DNA from: Heterostelium album PN500
Taxonomy: Eukaryota > Evosea > Eumycetozoa > Acytosteliales > Acytosteliaceae
Direction: 5' to 3'
NCBI RefSeq assembly: GCF_000004825.1
Contig: NW_008805070.1
Location: 248,001 to 312,000 of the forward strand
DNA length: 64,000 nucleotides
Position numbers and translations under genes: made by a program. Positions 1 through 11,909 of this stretch are shown here, piece by piece. The stretch's first letter is position 1. The number at the start of each line of letters is the position of its first letter. Under the pieces are notes generated by a model. That model was not told the origin of the DNA. It ran no database searches and was given only the letters and a program-made list of their open reading frames with translations.

Positions 1-2
1 AC

Positions 3-858
3 AATAATAATGTTCAACTCGTTAAAAAAGTTGGACTCACTCTCCCCTGTTACATTTGTGAATCGATCACATATCTGCCACCAAAGGGATCGGACTCGAC
101 CAACAAACAACATATCCTCAGTCAGGAGCACTGTAATTATTTCGATTTGCCATTCCCCGTTGGTCTAGGCGAGAAGAAACAGTACTGCATGTGTCACGCA
201 CACTACAACTCGTATCGACGAAGACAAGCATCCAAGTGTGGCGCCGGTATCAATCCAGTGGTTCCACCCTTGGATTTCACACGAAAGGAAGACGAGACCA
301 TCTTGGCATTTCGTAGCAGACGTGAATGGCCAGATCTAAACGATATCCTCATGATGAAGAACGAAAACACCAAAAGTGATACAATGAAAATCGATTTAAC
401 TGTACTTTACGATATACTTTTGGAAACAAGTTCATTACCCATAGAAGAATGTTATCAGAAAATATATGAAGGTTTGTATCATCAATAATGTTAATAATTA
501 TAGATTGATATTAATATTAACATCAATTGTTTTATTATTATTATTTACTATATATATAGTATTAAATATTAAAGCAAAATCAAAGAAATCAAGTACTTCT
601 TCTGCTGGTTCCTCTTCTTTACTTGTTAACAATAACAACAACAATAATAGTAGTGGAAATTTGGACAATGATTTAGTCAATAAGAAATTGATAAAAAATA
701 ATATCAAATTCAAGATTAAGAATCTGTTGGTCACATTCCCACATCTCAAGTTCTACGGTTCCATCAAGGACTTCCAATTACAACGTCTTCAAAAAGTACC
801 AGAGATTCTCTTGGTCAAAGACAATGAGCATTTGAGAATGAAATTCTTGGAATCATAA
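3..858 (+). CDS. Cys-rich protein, 3' part (5' end outside window)
   Basis: The reading frame is open from the window edge, so the start is missing. Two exons fit: 3-471 and 560-858, with an 88-nt GT..AG intron; the acceptor ending at 559 restores frame, while the nearer AG at 502-503 would give an immediate stop. The visible protein has a Cys/His-rich stretch (CYICE, then EHCNYF, then YCMCHAHYNSY) that could bind zinc, followed by a charged segment beginning FTRKEDETILAF that faintly recalls a Myb/SANT helix. A Ser/Asn-rich linker follows and then a Lys-rich end (residues RMKFLES). I do not recognise the family. The zinc-binding and Myb-like readings are inference only. Confidence 0.6.
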
Positions 859-1171
859 TAATAGAACACCCATATATAACAACAACAACAACAACAAACC
901 TTGCACATATTTTATCCAGCCTTACACTACCACCACCAATTACTGTAATTAAATTTAAAACATAAAATAAACAATTGTCCCGATTTTATTTATTTCAAAA
1001 AAAAAAAAAACAAACAACTACAACAACAAAATCTTTAACTTTATTGTTAACATATAATAATTATAATAATATAAAATGTAGATTTAATTTACTTGTATTT
1101 ACAAAAAGTTTTATTTATTTAAAGAAACGAAATGTGTATTGAAATAATTTTAACGCTTATCATCAATATGT
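859..1171. other. Intergenic, no gene seen
   Basis: AT-rich spacer between two convergent genes, with CAA repeats near 880-895 and A-runs near 998-1010. It presumably holds both 3' UTRs. Nothing else was recognised. Confidence 0.6.
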
Positions 1172-1462
1172 CTAATATTTGGTTGCTGTAAATACAAAAA
1201 TCTTTTTTTGACGTTCCATTAGTTGGTCGTGTATACATTGATGCTCTGGTATAGTTTGATATTCGTATGGATTAGGGCTGTAGTTGTTAATGCTATTCGT
1301 TGTTTCCGATTCTGCTTTCAAAATGTTATCTGTTGCACTTCCACCCTTCGGTAGACTTTCGTAACCCTCTCTAATAATTTGATTAATAGATTTCTTTGAT
1401 TCGTTATCTGACATCTTTTGTCCTTCTTCTTCTTGTTTATCTTTATCTATATTAAGATTATC

Positions 1463-1502
<40 letters not shown>

Positions 1503-1629
1503 TATTATTATTATTATCTAATTGAGTTGCCGATACACCAACAGTACTATCTATTTTATTTATTACTATGTAGATACAACAACAATGAAGTAGAAATATT
1601 AAAAAAATGATTTGATATTTATTGTTCAT
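1172..1629 (-). CDS. Small protein with N-terminal hydrophobic segment, frame uncertain across an ATT repeat
   Basis: The minus strand starts at 1629 with MNNKYQIIFLIFLLHCCC, a strong signal peptide or membrane anchor, then reaches a long AAT/ATA repeat where the frame shifts from Asn to Ile codons and ends. A second open frame on the other side of the repeat continues as DKDKQEEEGQKMSDNESKK and ends at 1172. The two join in frame if 1538-1447 is an intron (donor GTGTATCG, acceptor ATATAG, 92 nt, phase 1), which would place the repeat inside the intron. Alternatively the repeat carries a one-base slip. A third option is a separate 80-residue protein starting at 1414. No family was recognised; the C-terminal half is charged and hydrophilic. 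Confidence 0.45.
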
Positions 1630-3107
1630 ATTTATTAAATAATCATCTTAATTATCTAAAAAAAAACATGAATTCCTAATTTATAAAAAAATCAATTATG
1701 AATTATTAATTTATTTATTACGTTGTAAAAGTTTGTGTCATTTTTTTTTTTTATTCATTGAAACAAAATAAAAAATAATAATAAATAAGAATAATTTTAT
1801 TTTGTTATTTTTTTTAATTGAATCAAAATAAAAAAATTAATAATAATTATAAAAATATAATTGCAAAAATAAACATTTATTGAAGTACGATGAGTTTTCA
1901 ATTTAATATACTTTCGATTAGAAAATACAATACCTCTTTATCAATCGATTGATATTGATCGCAACTAAACGTGTTTAATTATCGAAACAAAACAGAGGTA
2001 ATTTTAATTTCGAAATAGACTAACAATCTAATCCTGGTTGTGTTGTCTTAAGATTATCGAATAAAATTTGTGTAATTCTAATTGTTTTTTTTTTTTGCAC
2101 ATTTTTTTTTTAATGATTCCCAGGAATTTTGAGTAAAGGGTAAGTTGATGGTTTGACAAGAAATGAGTTTTTTTGTCAAATTTCAATTTTACCTTTTTTC
2201 TCTGGTTTATTACATTGAATACTTATCATATCGAAATCAAACAACAATATTTAAACACAGATAAATCATTTCACTGGTTTTTATTTTCTAAACAGTCAAA
2301 ACCTCTTATTTAAAGCACCTTCAACAGTCATTTTTACTTTTTTTAAAATATTTATTTAAAACAACAAAATTAGATCAAGTATAATATTAACATATAGATT
2401 AATTATATTATAACATTCAATTTAAAGGTAATTAATAATATTATTATTTCAAAACCATATTCTTCACAAATTGGGAAATTTTTTTTTTTACAATTTAAAT
2501 TAAAAATAAAAAATCAAAAAAATCAAATTTAAATTTTATTTATTTTGTTTGGAAGTTGAAAGAAATCTCGTTGCATTCGTCAATCGAATAATGACATTCA
2601 CTCATTTTCCCCACTATACACCACTACCACATTCCACAGCCCGAAAATAGTGAAATCATTCACAACCAACAACATTATTATAAAATTTATCACAACTTTG
2701 GTGTGATTGTTTCAGTACTGAAAAGTGTGTGTGATGTTTGAAATAAGTCATCACAATACCATTTATTCAGTATATTTATATTAATCAATCATATATATAT
2801 ATATACAAAAATAAATAATACAAAAGAATCAAACCTTAAGGTACTAATTTTACAACTTTTTCTTTTTTTTATCTTTATTGCTTATTTTTAATATTTTTTA
2901 TAGATATCGATAATAAAATAATAATACAAAAAAAAGATAGATAAATAGCATAAAATATATATACACATATTTCATAATCATAACAATCAAGATAAATTAA
3001 AATTTGTAAATAGTAGTTAGCAGTAATAATACATTATATATAATATAGTTATAATAATATAAAAACAAAAAAAACAAGGGAGGAAAATTTAATAAAAAAA
3101 AAAAATT
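1630..3107. other. Long intergenic region, promoter side of the SulP gene
   Basis: About 1.5 kb of very AT-rich DNA with homopolymer A and T runs. It separates the divergent small protein gene from the transporter gene and must contain both promoters. No conserved ORF, tRNA or repeat element was recognised. Confidence 0.6.
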
Positions 3108-5919
3108 ATGTCCTCTTTTGATTTTAGATTTTGGAAAAAGCAATCTTCACCTGGTGGTGGTGGTAATGCTTCACCAAATGCAGATATAGAGAATCAGGAT
3201 AATCGGCCGTTGTTATCATCGTCTGTGCCAACCTATAGTACATTCAATGATGACGATCTACCTTTGAGGCCACCCGCCAACACTGACGACGATTCCTCCG
3301 ACGAGGATATGTCACGTGTCGATATCTCGAGATTCGACTCGACTTCACCGATGGATGATAGCGGCAACAGCAGTAGCAATCGTCGTGAATCCCCACAGTC
3401 GAGCACGGTCAACATCCTCGATGAGCCACCCTCGACATGGCGTAATTTCGTGAGCAGACTGCGCACCATCCAAAAGAAAGAAGTACAACATCAACTCAAT
3501 GTATCGAGAGGTGTAGAATCACCTTCTTCGCTACTGCAGGCTTCATCTTCCGACACTTCCTCTATCTCGCCAATCGGCTCGATGTCACCGAGCGAGCAAT
3601 CGCCAATGATACAATCGGCCAACGGTTTGTATAATTCCTATCAAAATCCAGCTGGATTATCACCATTGTCATCATCATCAGCTTTGCCAATGGAGATGTC
3701 ACAACCCGGACTGAATGTATCTCAGCAACGGCGACATCGCCACCAGCATCGCGAAAAGCTGGAAACAGAACAACCGACTTCCACCAAGGATCTGGTGATC
3801 AAAACGATTAAACATAATATAAAGACAGCACAAAAGCGAGCACCCTATTATATTCCGATTCTAAGTTGGCTGCCCAAGTACGACAAGAGCAATTTGTCGG
3901 GCGATATCATTGCCGGAATCACAACGGCGATCATGTTGATTCCACAGGGTATGGCATATGCCTTTCTCGTGGGAATACCTTCGATTCATGGTTTATACAC
4001 TGGTTTGATACCGGTTTTAGTTTATTGTTTCTTTGGAACCTCGCGACAGTTGTCGGTGGGACCGGAAGCAGCGGTTTCTCTGATTGTCGGAACTACGCTG
4101 AAACAGATCTCCGATGAAAACGATGTGCCGTTGACAACACCGGAACTGATAGATTTGGCAATCATGTTATCTTTTATAGTTGGTATATTTTCACTGGCAC
4201 TCGGTCTACTCAGATTTGGTTTCCTCTCTGAAGTACTCTCACGTCCGCTGATCCGTGGTTTCATTCTGGCGATTGCAGTGACAATCTTACTCGACCAAAT
4301 GGATACACTACTAGGTTTGACAGGCGTAACAGGTTCAGGATGGAGAAAAGTCGTTCCAATATTCAAATCTATACACACTGCCAAACCAATAGCATATTGT
4401 ATGTCAATTGGTGCAATTACTTCTTTATTTATTATGAATGTAAGTTTAGATAATTATAGTTGTTATTGCAGCAAAGCAAAACAAAACTCAGTAAATTCTA
4501 ATAATATTCATTTGCATAAATAGAAATTGAAAAGAATGATTCCAGAAAAGAGAACAAAGATTATACATCATATTGGTTTCTTTATTCCAAGTATTTTGGT
4601 TGTTGTGGTCATTGGTATTTCAGTGACATCGATTTTCAAGTTGGGAGATAAAGGATTGGCTGTTCTTGGTTACACGGAGGCAAGTTTCCCGAAACCAACG
4701 TTACCACCTCTGAGCCAATGGAATATGTTCACAGGATTGCTTTCACCGGGTTTGTTTATTACTATCGTTGGCTTCGTAGAGTCAATGGCAATCTCCAAGA
4801 TTATCGCTGCCAAACACAACTATCAGGTATCGACCAACCGTGAGTTGGTTGCTATTGGAATGTCGAATCTCGCTGGTTCGGTTTTTCTCGCATATCCAAT
4901 GTTTGCTTCGATGACCAGATCCGTCGTAAACGACAAAGCCGGTGCAAGATCACAGCTGGCTGGATTCGTTACTTTCATTATCATCTTGTTCACCTGTCTC
5001 TTCTTGATGCCTGTGTTCCAACATCTGCCAAGAGTAATCATGAGTTCCATTGTTTTCGTTGCCGCCGTCGGACTGATCGAGCTACACGACCTCATATTCC
5101 TCTGGAAGGTTCGTGCATGGAAAGATCTCTTCTTGCTGACACTGACTTTTGTCACTACCTTTGCTTTCTCGACTGAAGTCGGTTTGATAGTTAGCATTGG
5201 TATGTCTTGTTTCATGGTGATCAAACAGTCGTCTGCCCCTCATTTCTCCGTGCTTGGACGTATGCCAGAATCCACAAAGTATAAAGATATCACACTGTTC
5301 ACAGAGGCAAGACAAGTCGATAGCTTAATTATCATTCGTTTCGACGAGAGTATCTATTTCTCCAACGTTGGACAGGTCAAAGAAATTCTTTTCAGAATCG
5401 AAAAGCTCGGTTCTGCAATGGCACATCCATCCGAGGCCGAGGGTGGTCAGACACCACTCAAAGGTGTTGTATTTGACATGAGAAATATACCAGTTATAGA
5501 TGCAAGGTAATTATTAAATTAATAATAATACTATTATGGTATATAATATCAGTTTATATATTAATTTAAATTCTTAAAACTATATTTACAGTTCTATTCA
5601 AATATTACATGAAATTGTATCAAATTATGAAAAGAGAGATATTATTGTAACATTTGTAAAGCTTAAAGATTCGTTAAAGACAATGTTTTTAAGAGGTGGA
5701 TTCTACGATTTGATTGGAACAGATAGATTCTATACGAGTATACACGAGGCTGTCATTAGAATTCTTGGTGGACCACCAAGAACACACTCATCCTATTTCA
5801 CCACACAGATTCTAGTGCCAAATGAGCAACAGATCGCCGAAAATCAACCGTCAGCCATATTACTGACTGATGATAATACTAATTCACCAATAAATAACTA
5901 CAGTGATAGTAGATTGTAG
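3108..5919 (+). CDS. SulP/SLC26 family anion (sulfate) transporter with STAS domain
   Basis: Three exons fit by phase: 3108-4439, 4524-5506 and 5592-5919, giving about 880 residues. Residues 1-240 form a Ser-rich cytosolic leader. The SulP core starts at the PYYIPILSWLPKYDKSNLSGD stretch and continues with GITTAIMLIPQGMAYAFLVG, the hallmark first membrane segments of the family, and GTSRQLSVGPEAA. Exon 2 carries the later membrane segments, including GFVESMAISK. The C-terminal STAS domain spans the last intron (from about ITLFTEARQVDSLIIIR to IHEAVIRILGG). The family exchanges sulfate, bicarbonate, chloride or related anions across membranes; substrate and membrane are not readable here. The introns contain in-frame stops, which supports their removal. 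The stop is TAG. Confidence 0.93.
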
Positions 5920-6876
5920 TTACATTTATTTATTATAATTTTTTTATTTAAACAAAACAATACATAGTTTTTTATTTGTTTGATTTATTTATTAAGTTGA
6001 CATGTTGCTTTTTACTAGCACTAGCCTCATATTCCAGTGAGAGGTTGTTGGTACTACTATTTAATTGATTTTATTATTCCATCCAGCTTGTCGATATTCC
6101 TACTAATCATGATGGCTTTGACAAAGTGACACTATGTATTGAGGAAGTCACTTGAATGTAGAGGATCATCAGTCTCAACGATTCTTTCATCAAAGCAACT
6201 CTCTTGGAGTCTAGATCCGATTTGTTGAAACTTCACGATTCTCTTCCAACACCAATGGACATTAGCGCAGTTAAATATCACAGGAAATTTGTTTCCAAAT
6301 AGGAGAGTATCGCCAAAGGGTTATGCTTCTATTGCAAATCACCAGAACATAAACATGTCCCAAGAAAAGCAAACATTTAAAAGAGGTCTGTTTTAATCCA
6401 GAGTTAGTCAATAATGGAATTCTTTGTTTCACTATTTGGGTGGGGGTTCTTGAACCAGTTGATATGAGGATTGTATCTCTTTAGAAATGGTACACCAAAA
6501 GAACACCATCAAAGTTCCATGGATATTGAAAGTGGATCCAAGATTGCTAACGTTGCTGATCCTTTAATATTGATAAATTAATATGAAATGTGAAAAGATG
6601 AATAGTAGTACCAGCAACTCCTCATAAGGAAGATGAAGCTAGTTATTGTTTGTGCAACGATCTTCACAACAAAATACTTATTGGATTTGATCGAAAAATA
6701 AAAAAAAAAAGACAAAAATTTATAAAAAAATCTTGTTTGAAAAAAAAAAACTTAGCAAGTCCTTTATAAAGTAAAATAAATACATTTTAATTAAAAATTA
6801 TATTATATTTATATTTATGAAATCAAAAATATCAAGTGATAAAACAAATTTGATTTGATTTTAAAGTAAAAATAAA
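5920..6876. other. Intergenic between convergent transporter genes
   Basis: AT-rich ends flank a central block of higher complexity (about 6000-6660) that reads as decayed coding sequence. Its clearest part is a retrotransposon gag relic, listed separately. The rest, up to about 6660, may be further degraded element sequence. Confidence 0.5.
6162..6380 (+). mobile_element. Decayed Ty3-type LTR retrotransposon gag fragment
   Basis: One plus-strand frame reads about 70 residues with a single internal stop. It contains PTPMDISAV, the motif that commonly precedes the nucleocapsid in Ty3-type Gag proteins, followed by CFYCKSPEHK, a zinc knuckle of the C-X2-C-X4-H type whose last cysteine has been lost. 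Upstream the frame soon reaches stops. No LTRs, protease or reverse transcriptase were seen nearby, so this is an old fragment and not an active element. Confidence 0.6.
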
Positions 6877-8678
6877 TCAAATTCTATCTTCAGATAGTAA
6901 TCTTTCATTCTCTTCTTCTTCCAGTAGGTTGATTCTCTTTGGCAGAATGAAACAAACCAATGATGCTACCAAAGTGAAGATACCACCATATCCAATTGCC
7001 CATGCAGAGTTCTCACTTCTACTGGCTTCGACCATTCCAGATGTAAAGATCGATATGGTCTGAGAGACGACTGTTGCAGAGTTGAGCACACCCATGTAGA
7101 GTCCTGCGTCTTGTTTATCGATGTAATCGATCAACAGAGTGAATGGAATCGAATTGAATGTTGCAAAGTTGAAGCCAACCAACGCTGTCAACAAAATGGC
7201 AATACCAACCGATGGCGAGTCAAAGTACCACAACAGTATGAATGCAACACCTCCAACGATATGGGTAATGCAATAGGTGAATTTCTCACCGATCAAATGA
7301 ATGATCCAGGGCATCACGAAACCAAAGAGGAACGATACCGCCGAGTAGATAGCGAGTGCATAGAATCCGAATTTGATACCATTGCTATAGTCATTGGGGA
7401 AAACATTGTGACCAAAGTAGTTGGTAATCGATACCATGAATGGCGAGAATCCAAACCAGCTAATGAAGAGAACGAGCGAGATCATTTTCAGCTGCTTTGG
7501 CATGGTAATAAATGTACGAACAATCTTTTTAAAGGCGGAAAGCGGTGAGCTTGGTCGATCGACATCGAGAACCTGCACTTCTTTGCTGGCGACCAACGTT
7601 GGTATGACAGAGAACGTCACAAAACATGCGCCGATGATAAATATATTTCTGTAACAATCGGGAGCGGTCGATAGTTGTGCACCAATAATACACGCAATGA
7701 TATTGGCCAGACACATTGTAATGGTCACCATTGCATTGCCATAATGTTGCATACTTGGATCGACGATATCCGATATTAAAGATCTACATGGTCCTTGCAT
7801 TACATTTACAGAGATATTCATAATACAAAATCCTAAAATCTTTAGGAGATACAACAATTAGTATTTAAATGATAATTATAGCTAGTTTGTTAATTTTAAA
7901 AGATAAATTGTTAAACACTTACAGCAATTGGAATACCAGCTTTATAATAGTATGGATAATCTCCATATGGATTGTCACCGAGCAGTTCACCAAGTTGTGG
8001 TGAGAATGCAATGAGTATCAATGAAAAGATACAAACTACGGCACCGGCCAAGATAAATGGTCTTCTTCTTCCGAATCTACTCTTACAGCTGTCCGAGTAG
8101 ATTCCAATGATTGGTTGGATAATGAAACCACTAATCGGACCGGCAGTAGATTGTATCCATGTAATGGTGGATGGTTTCAATTTAAATTTTTGATTAAACA
8201 ATGGTGTTCCAATTGCAAATTGAATTGCATCTATAAATTAATAATAATTAACAAGTTTGTTTATTTTCTTATTAACAAAGTAAATTTACTTACAAACAAA
8301 TTGTACACCAGCCAAAGCAAAACAAATTGTAAATAACCAAAGTATATATTTAAATGTTAAATTACTATTGTTGGAATTGTTGTTATAGTTTTTGATTTTT
8401 ACAAATTCATTGTTATTATTATTATTATTGTTGTTGTTGTTGTTGTTGTTGATTTCATTATTTATATTATTAATATTATTGTAATTATTGATATTGTTGT
8501 TACTTTTTCTAAGACTTTGTCTTAATGGACCGGTTGATGCTCTGATGGCATTCTCCTCATTGACAAGACTACTTGGAATTTGACCATTATTTCTGCCGTC
8601 ATCTAATAATACATTTCTAGATTCATGTATTAACATTAGATTCACATCATCTTTTATATCATCTTGATTGTTTATCAT
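6877..8678 (-). CDS. MFS transporter, SLC45 / sucrose-proton symporter type
   Basis: Three exons on the minus strand: 8678-8294, 8230-7923 and 7839-6877, about 551 residues. A poly-Asn N-terminus precedes the first membrane segment (YILWLFTICFALAGVQFV). Family signatures are GPISGFIIQPIIGIYSD and FGRRRPFILAGA in the first half, the loop signature of glycoside-pentoside-hexuronide/SLC45 carriers, and NVMQGPCRSLISDIV, matching the conserved QGP-R segment of plant sucrose carriers. Twelve membrane helices are expected and the hydrophobic blocks agree. It probably imports a sugar or related solute with protons at the plasma or an endosomal membrane. The acceptor of the last intron (CCTAAAG) is weaker than the others, but it is the one that keeps frame. 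The stop is TGA. Confidence 0.88.
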
Positions 8679-9309
8679 TTTTTTTGTTTTTTATAAATTT
8701 ATATATATTTAAATAATAGAAATTTATATATACTTTTATATAAATAAATAAATAATATTTGAACAAAATCAAATCAAATATTTAATTTTTCAAAAAATAA
8801 AAATAATAAATTTAAATGATGGATGTCACTTCATGATCAATTTGAATGAGTGTTGTTTATAAACACACTGTGTGTGTTACTTTATTTTATTCATTTTACT
8901 TTTGCGAGTATTTATATGTTTTTCTAAATTTGTGAACTGGTGGTCACCAATTTCACTGGTTTAAAAAAGAAAAAATGTCATAAAAAAACTAAAGTTTCTA
9001 ATGATATATAAAACTTTTAATGATCCTGCTCTTTAAAAAGTAAAAATTAACATTATAGATATAAAATTATTTTGATAATTATTCACCTCTTTCATGTGTT
9101 GTGTTAATTAAAATTATCTAGTTTATTCTATCTAAATGTTTTTTTAATTTATGTGCACAGATCTAATTTTTTTGTGGTAATGATAATTGTGAAATATATA
9201 GTTTTTTTAAAATCTTTTTCCACCTTAGAGTTAGATATTTTTTTTTATTTTATTTTAACTTCTATCAGAGATCTATCATGTCTTCAAAATTTTTATATGT
9301 TATAATAAG
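8679..9309. other. Intergenic between divergent genes
   Basis: AT-rich 0.6-kb spacer holding the promoters of the MFS gene (leftward) and the FNIP gene (rightward). It includes a GTGTTTATAAACAC palindrome-like stretch near 8852-8868. No gene was recognised. Confidence 0.55.
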
Positions 9310-11058
9310 ATGAATATATATAATAATATTCAAGACTTACCATATGTATTGATATCTAAAATATTAAGTTTCAAAGATATCACAGTTTTAGATTCAATAT
9401 GCTTTAGTTTAATATGTAAAAAGTTATATCAAAATAGAGATAGATATTTGACGTTCGGTAATCGACATCTTTCATATGCTCAAGCTCAATTGATTTACAA
9501 TAGAAGTAATCATGTGACATTGAGATCATATATTAATCAATTTCATCATATATTGAATCGTATTAGATCTTGTTATCTATTGATATGTGATGTATCTACT
9601 ATTGACAAGAGATCAAATTACTATGATTATTTAATAGATAGTATGTTTAATTAATTAGTCTCAAAATATCTATTTACTAACCTAATATTAATTAATCTAC
9701 AATATTAATATAGACCCTAAAATGAATAGTAGTGATACTCTTTTAGGTAAAATACCTGCGAATGTAAAGAGTTTAAGAGTAGAACATTGGAAAGATAATC
9801 AAACATTTGATATTTCAGATAGTTGTATCAGTGAACTCGATATAAGGACAGAGAATCTAATGATATTACCAGATCTCTTCCAAACACTCTTGAAGTGTTA
9901 TATCTAAATACAAAAGTTAGTTCATCTGTGATACCAAACAGTATAAGAACTATGACGATTGATTGTAAAGATCAAAGATTTTTCAATGGATTATTCCCTC
10001 AATCGTTGGAGTCACTCACACTATTGTTGCACACACATACATTGGAGGAACACTCACTACCAACCAATCTGAAATCACTGTTTATAGGTACATCATATAA
10101 TTGGAGACCCAAGATTGATATTGGACACCTTCCTAAATCTCTTGAATCCATTCAATTTAATCCTTTAATAGTTCAAAGTATTGAGAACATTTCGATTCTC
10201 TCACAATTCAAGAAGTTGACAACATTCATTGGATTCAAATTCGAGTGGATCAATTCACTTCCACCATCTATCACCACACTTAAATTTGCCAAGAGCGATC
10301 TTGTATCAATAAAAATAGAACCAGGTATCCTACCTTCGACAATCACCGATCTTGACTTTGGTGACATGAGAAACTTCAAATTACAATCTGGAAGTATACC
10401 TTCGAGTGTCAGAAATCTGAAGCTTCGTTTCTTTGAACATAGTCTCGTTCCAGGTATCATACCAAACAGTGTCAAAGAATTGGATCTCTCCTTTGTAGGC
10501 CAAGATTTCTCACCTGAATCGATACCAAACTCTGTGGAATCATTGATAAGTCCCAGTTTTCCATATTCAACAAAATCAGAGTTTTTAGGAATTCTTTCAC
10601 TTCCATCGATCAAGAGCCTTTCATTCAATACATACACTCAGTTAAGCAGATTGCCACCAAATTTGGAATCACTTAAATTCTATGGGCGCAATAATCCGGT
10701 CTTGTATTCATTGTTACCACCAACCTTAAAGAAACTCACAATCAATAATTCATCTCTTGCCAAAGATATATTAGATAACAACGCACACCAACCTAAAAGA
10801 TTGATATTGAAAGTTGATTATCCATATTTCAACAAAAACACATTGGAAGATCTCCCACTTTCAGTTGAGATCATCAAAATCAATTCCAATATAGAACTTC
10901 GAAGATATAACAAATCAACTCAATTCATTGGATACAATCGAGATTATCCTGTGAGTGGGGGATTTATAACAACAACCAAACAGTTAAGAAATTTAATTAA
11001 TAATAAGGTATTTGAAAGAGATTTAAATAAAAATAGAGTAACAACTTTTATTAAATAA
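9310..11058 (+). pseudogene. FNIP-repeat F-box-like protein gene with one-base frame break
   Basis: Exon 1 (9310-9640) encodes an F-box-like start (DLPYVLISKILSFKDI, then CFSLICKKLYQNRDRYLTF), as in many dictyostelid FNIP proteins. Exon 2 begins at 9714 after a 73-nt intron. The frame breaks at about 9871: upstream ends with ILPDLFQTLLKCYI and a stop, while the shifted frame continues for nearly 390 residues as SLPNTLEVLYLN and beyond. The truncated copy downstream (11281 region) has one extra G exactly here (CCAGGATCT against CCAGATCT), which pinpoints a one-base deletion. With that base the gene would encode about 558 residues of degenerate FNIP/LRR-like units (IPNSVKELDLSF, LPSTITDLDFG). 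It could be a young pseudogene or a sequencing error. FNIP proteins are thought to be protein-interaction solenoids. Confidence 0.75.
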
Positions 11059-11149
11059 ACAAAAATACTTTTAAAGTAACAATATTCTTAATATAAAATA
11101 AATATAAAAATATTAATAACTTTTTACTAATGAAATAGTAATTAAAATT

Positions 11150-11763
11150 AATAACAATGAAACTCTTTTAGGTAAAATACCTTTGAAAGTAAAGAGTATT
11201 ATTGTAAAACATTGGAAAGACAATCATATGTTTGATATTTCAGATAGTTGTATCAGAGAACTTGATATCCAAGCTCCAAATCTAAAGATATTACCAGGAT
11301 CTCCTCCAAACACTCTCGAAGATCTAAATATATGGTAAAAATAGTTCATATGTGTTACCAAATAGTTTGAGAACTATGACAGTTCTTTGTGAAGATCAAT
11401 TATTTTTAAATGGATTATTCCCTCAATCTTTGGAGTCATTCAGAATTTGACAACAATAATTGGATTCAAATTTGAGTGGATCGATTCACTACCACCATCT
11501 GTTTCAACTCTTCAATTGAACAGAAGTGATATTGAATCTATTATTATTGAACCAGGTATCCTACCTTCGAAAGGATCATCAAAATCTAACGGGGAATACA
11601 ACTTCGAAGATATAACAAATCAACTCAATTCATTGTACACAATTGAGAGTATCATGTGAATGGTGGATTTATAACAACAACAAAACAATTAAGAGATTTA
11701 ATTAATAACAAATTATTTGATAGAGATATACATAAATATAAAACATTTGTTTTAATTAAATAA
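11150..11763 (+). pseudogene. Truncated tandem duplicate of the FNIP gene
   Basis: The sequence closely follows the upstream FNIP gene from its second exon (TCTTTTAGGTAAAATACCT) to its 3' end but lacks two internal blocks: one of roughly 190 bp after GGATTATTCCCTCAATC, and one of roughly 530 bp after the CCAGGTATCCTACCTTCGA segment. It has several stops and no exon 1. It is a dead copy, but it keeps the G that is missing in the upstream gene, so it records the ancestral frame. Confidence 0.8.
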
Positions 11764-11909
11764 ACTTTAATAAAATTAAATGTGAAATTATCGTGGTGTA
11801 AAGGTAACAAACTTTTTTTTTCGTAAAAACTAATCACAAAACCCAAATATATATATCTTTACTATTTAAAATATTCAGCTAACAGTTTTTGTCTGATTAT
11901 TATTCATAA

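Noticed and set aside
498-749. Antisense hydrophobic ORF with poly-Leu
   Set aside because: It arises from the complement of Asn codons in the sense exon and is not membrane-protein sequence.
6490-6600. Protein-like patch after the first gag relic (SSMDIESGSKIANV)
   Set aside because: Too short and ambiguous to assign to pol or any gene.
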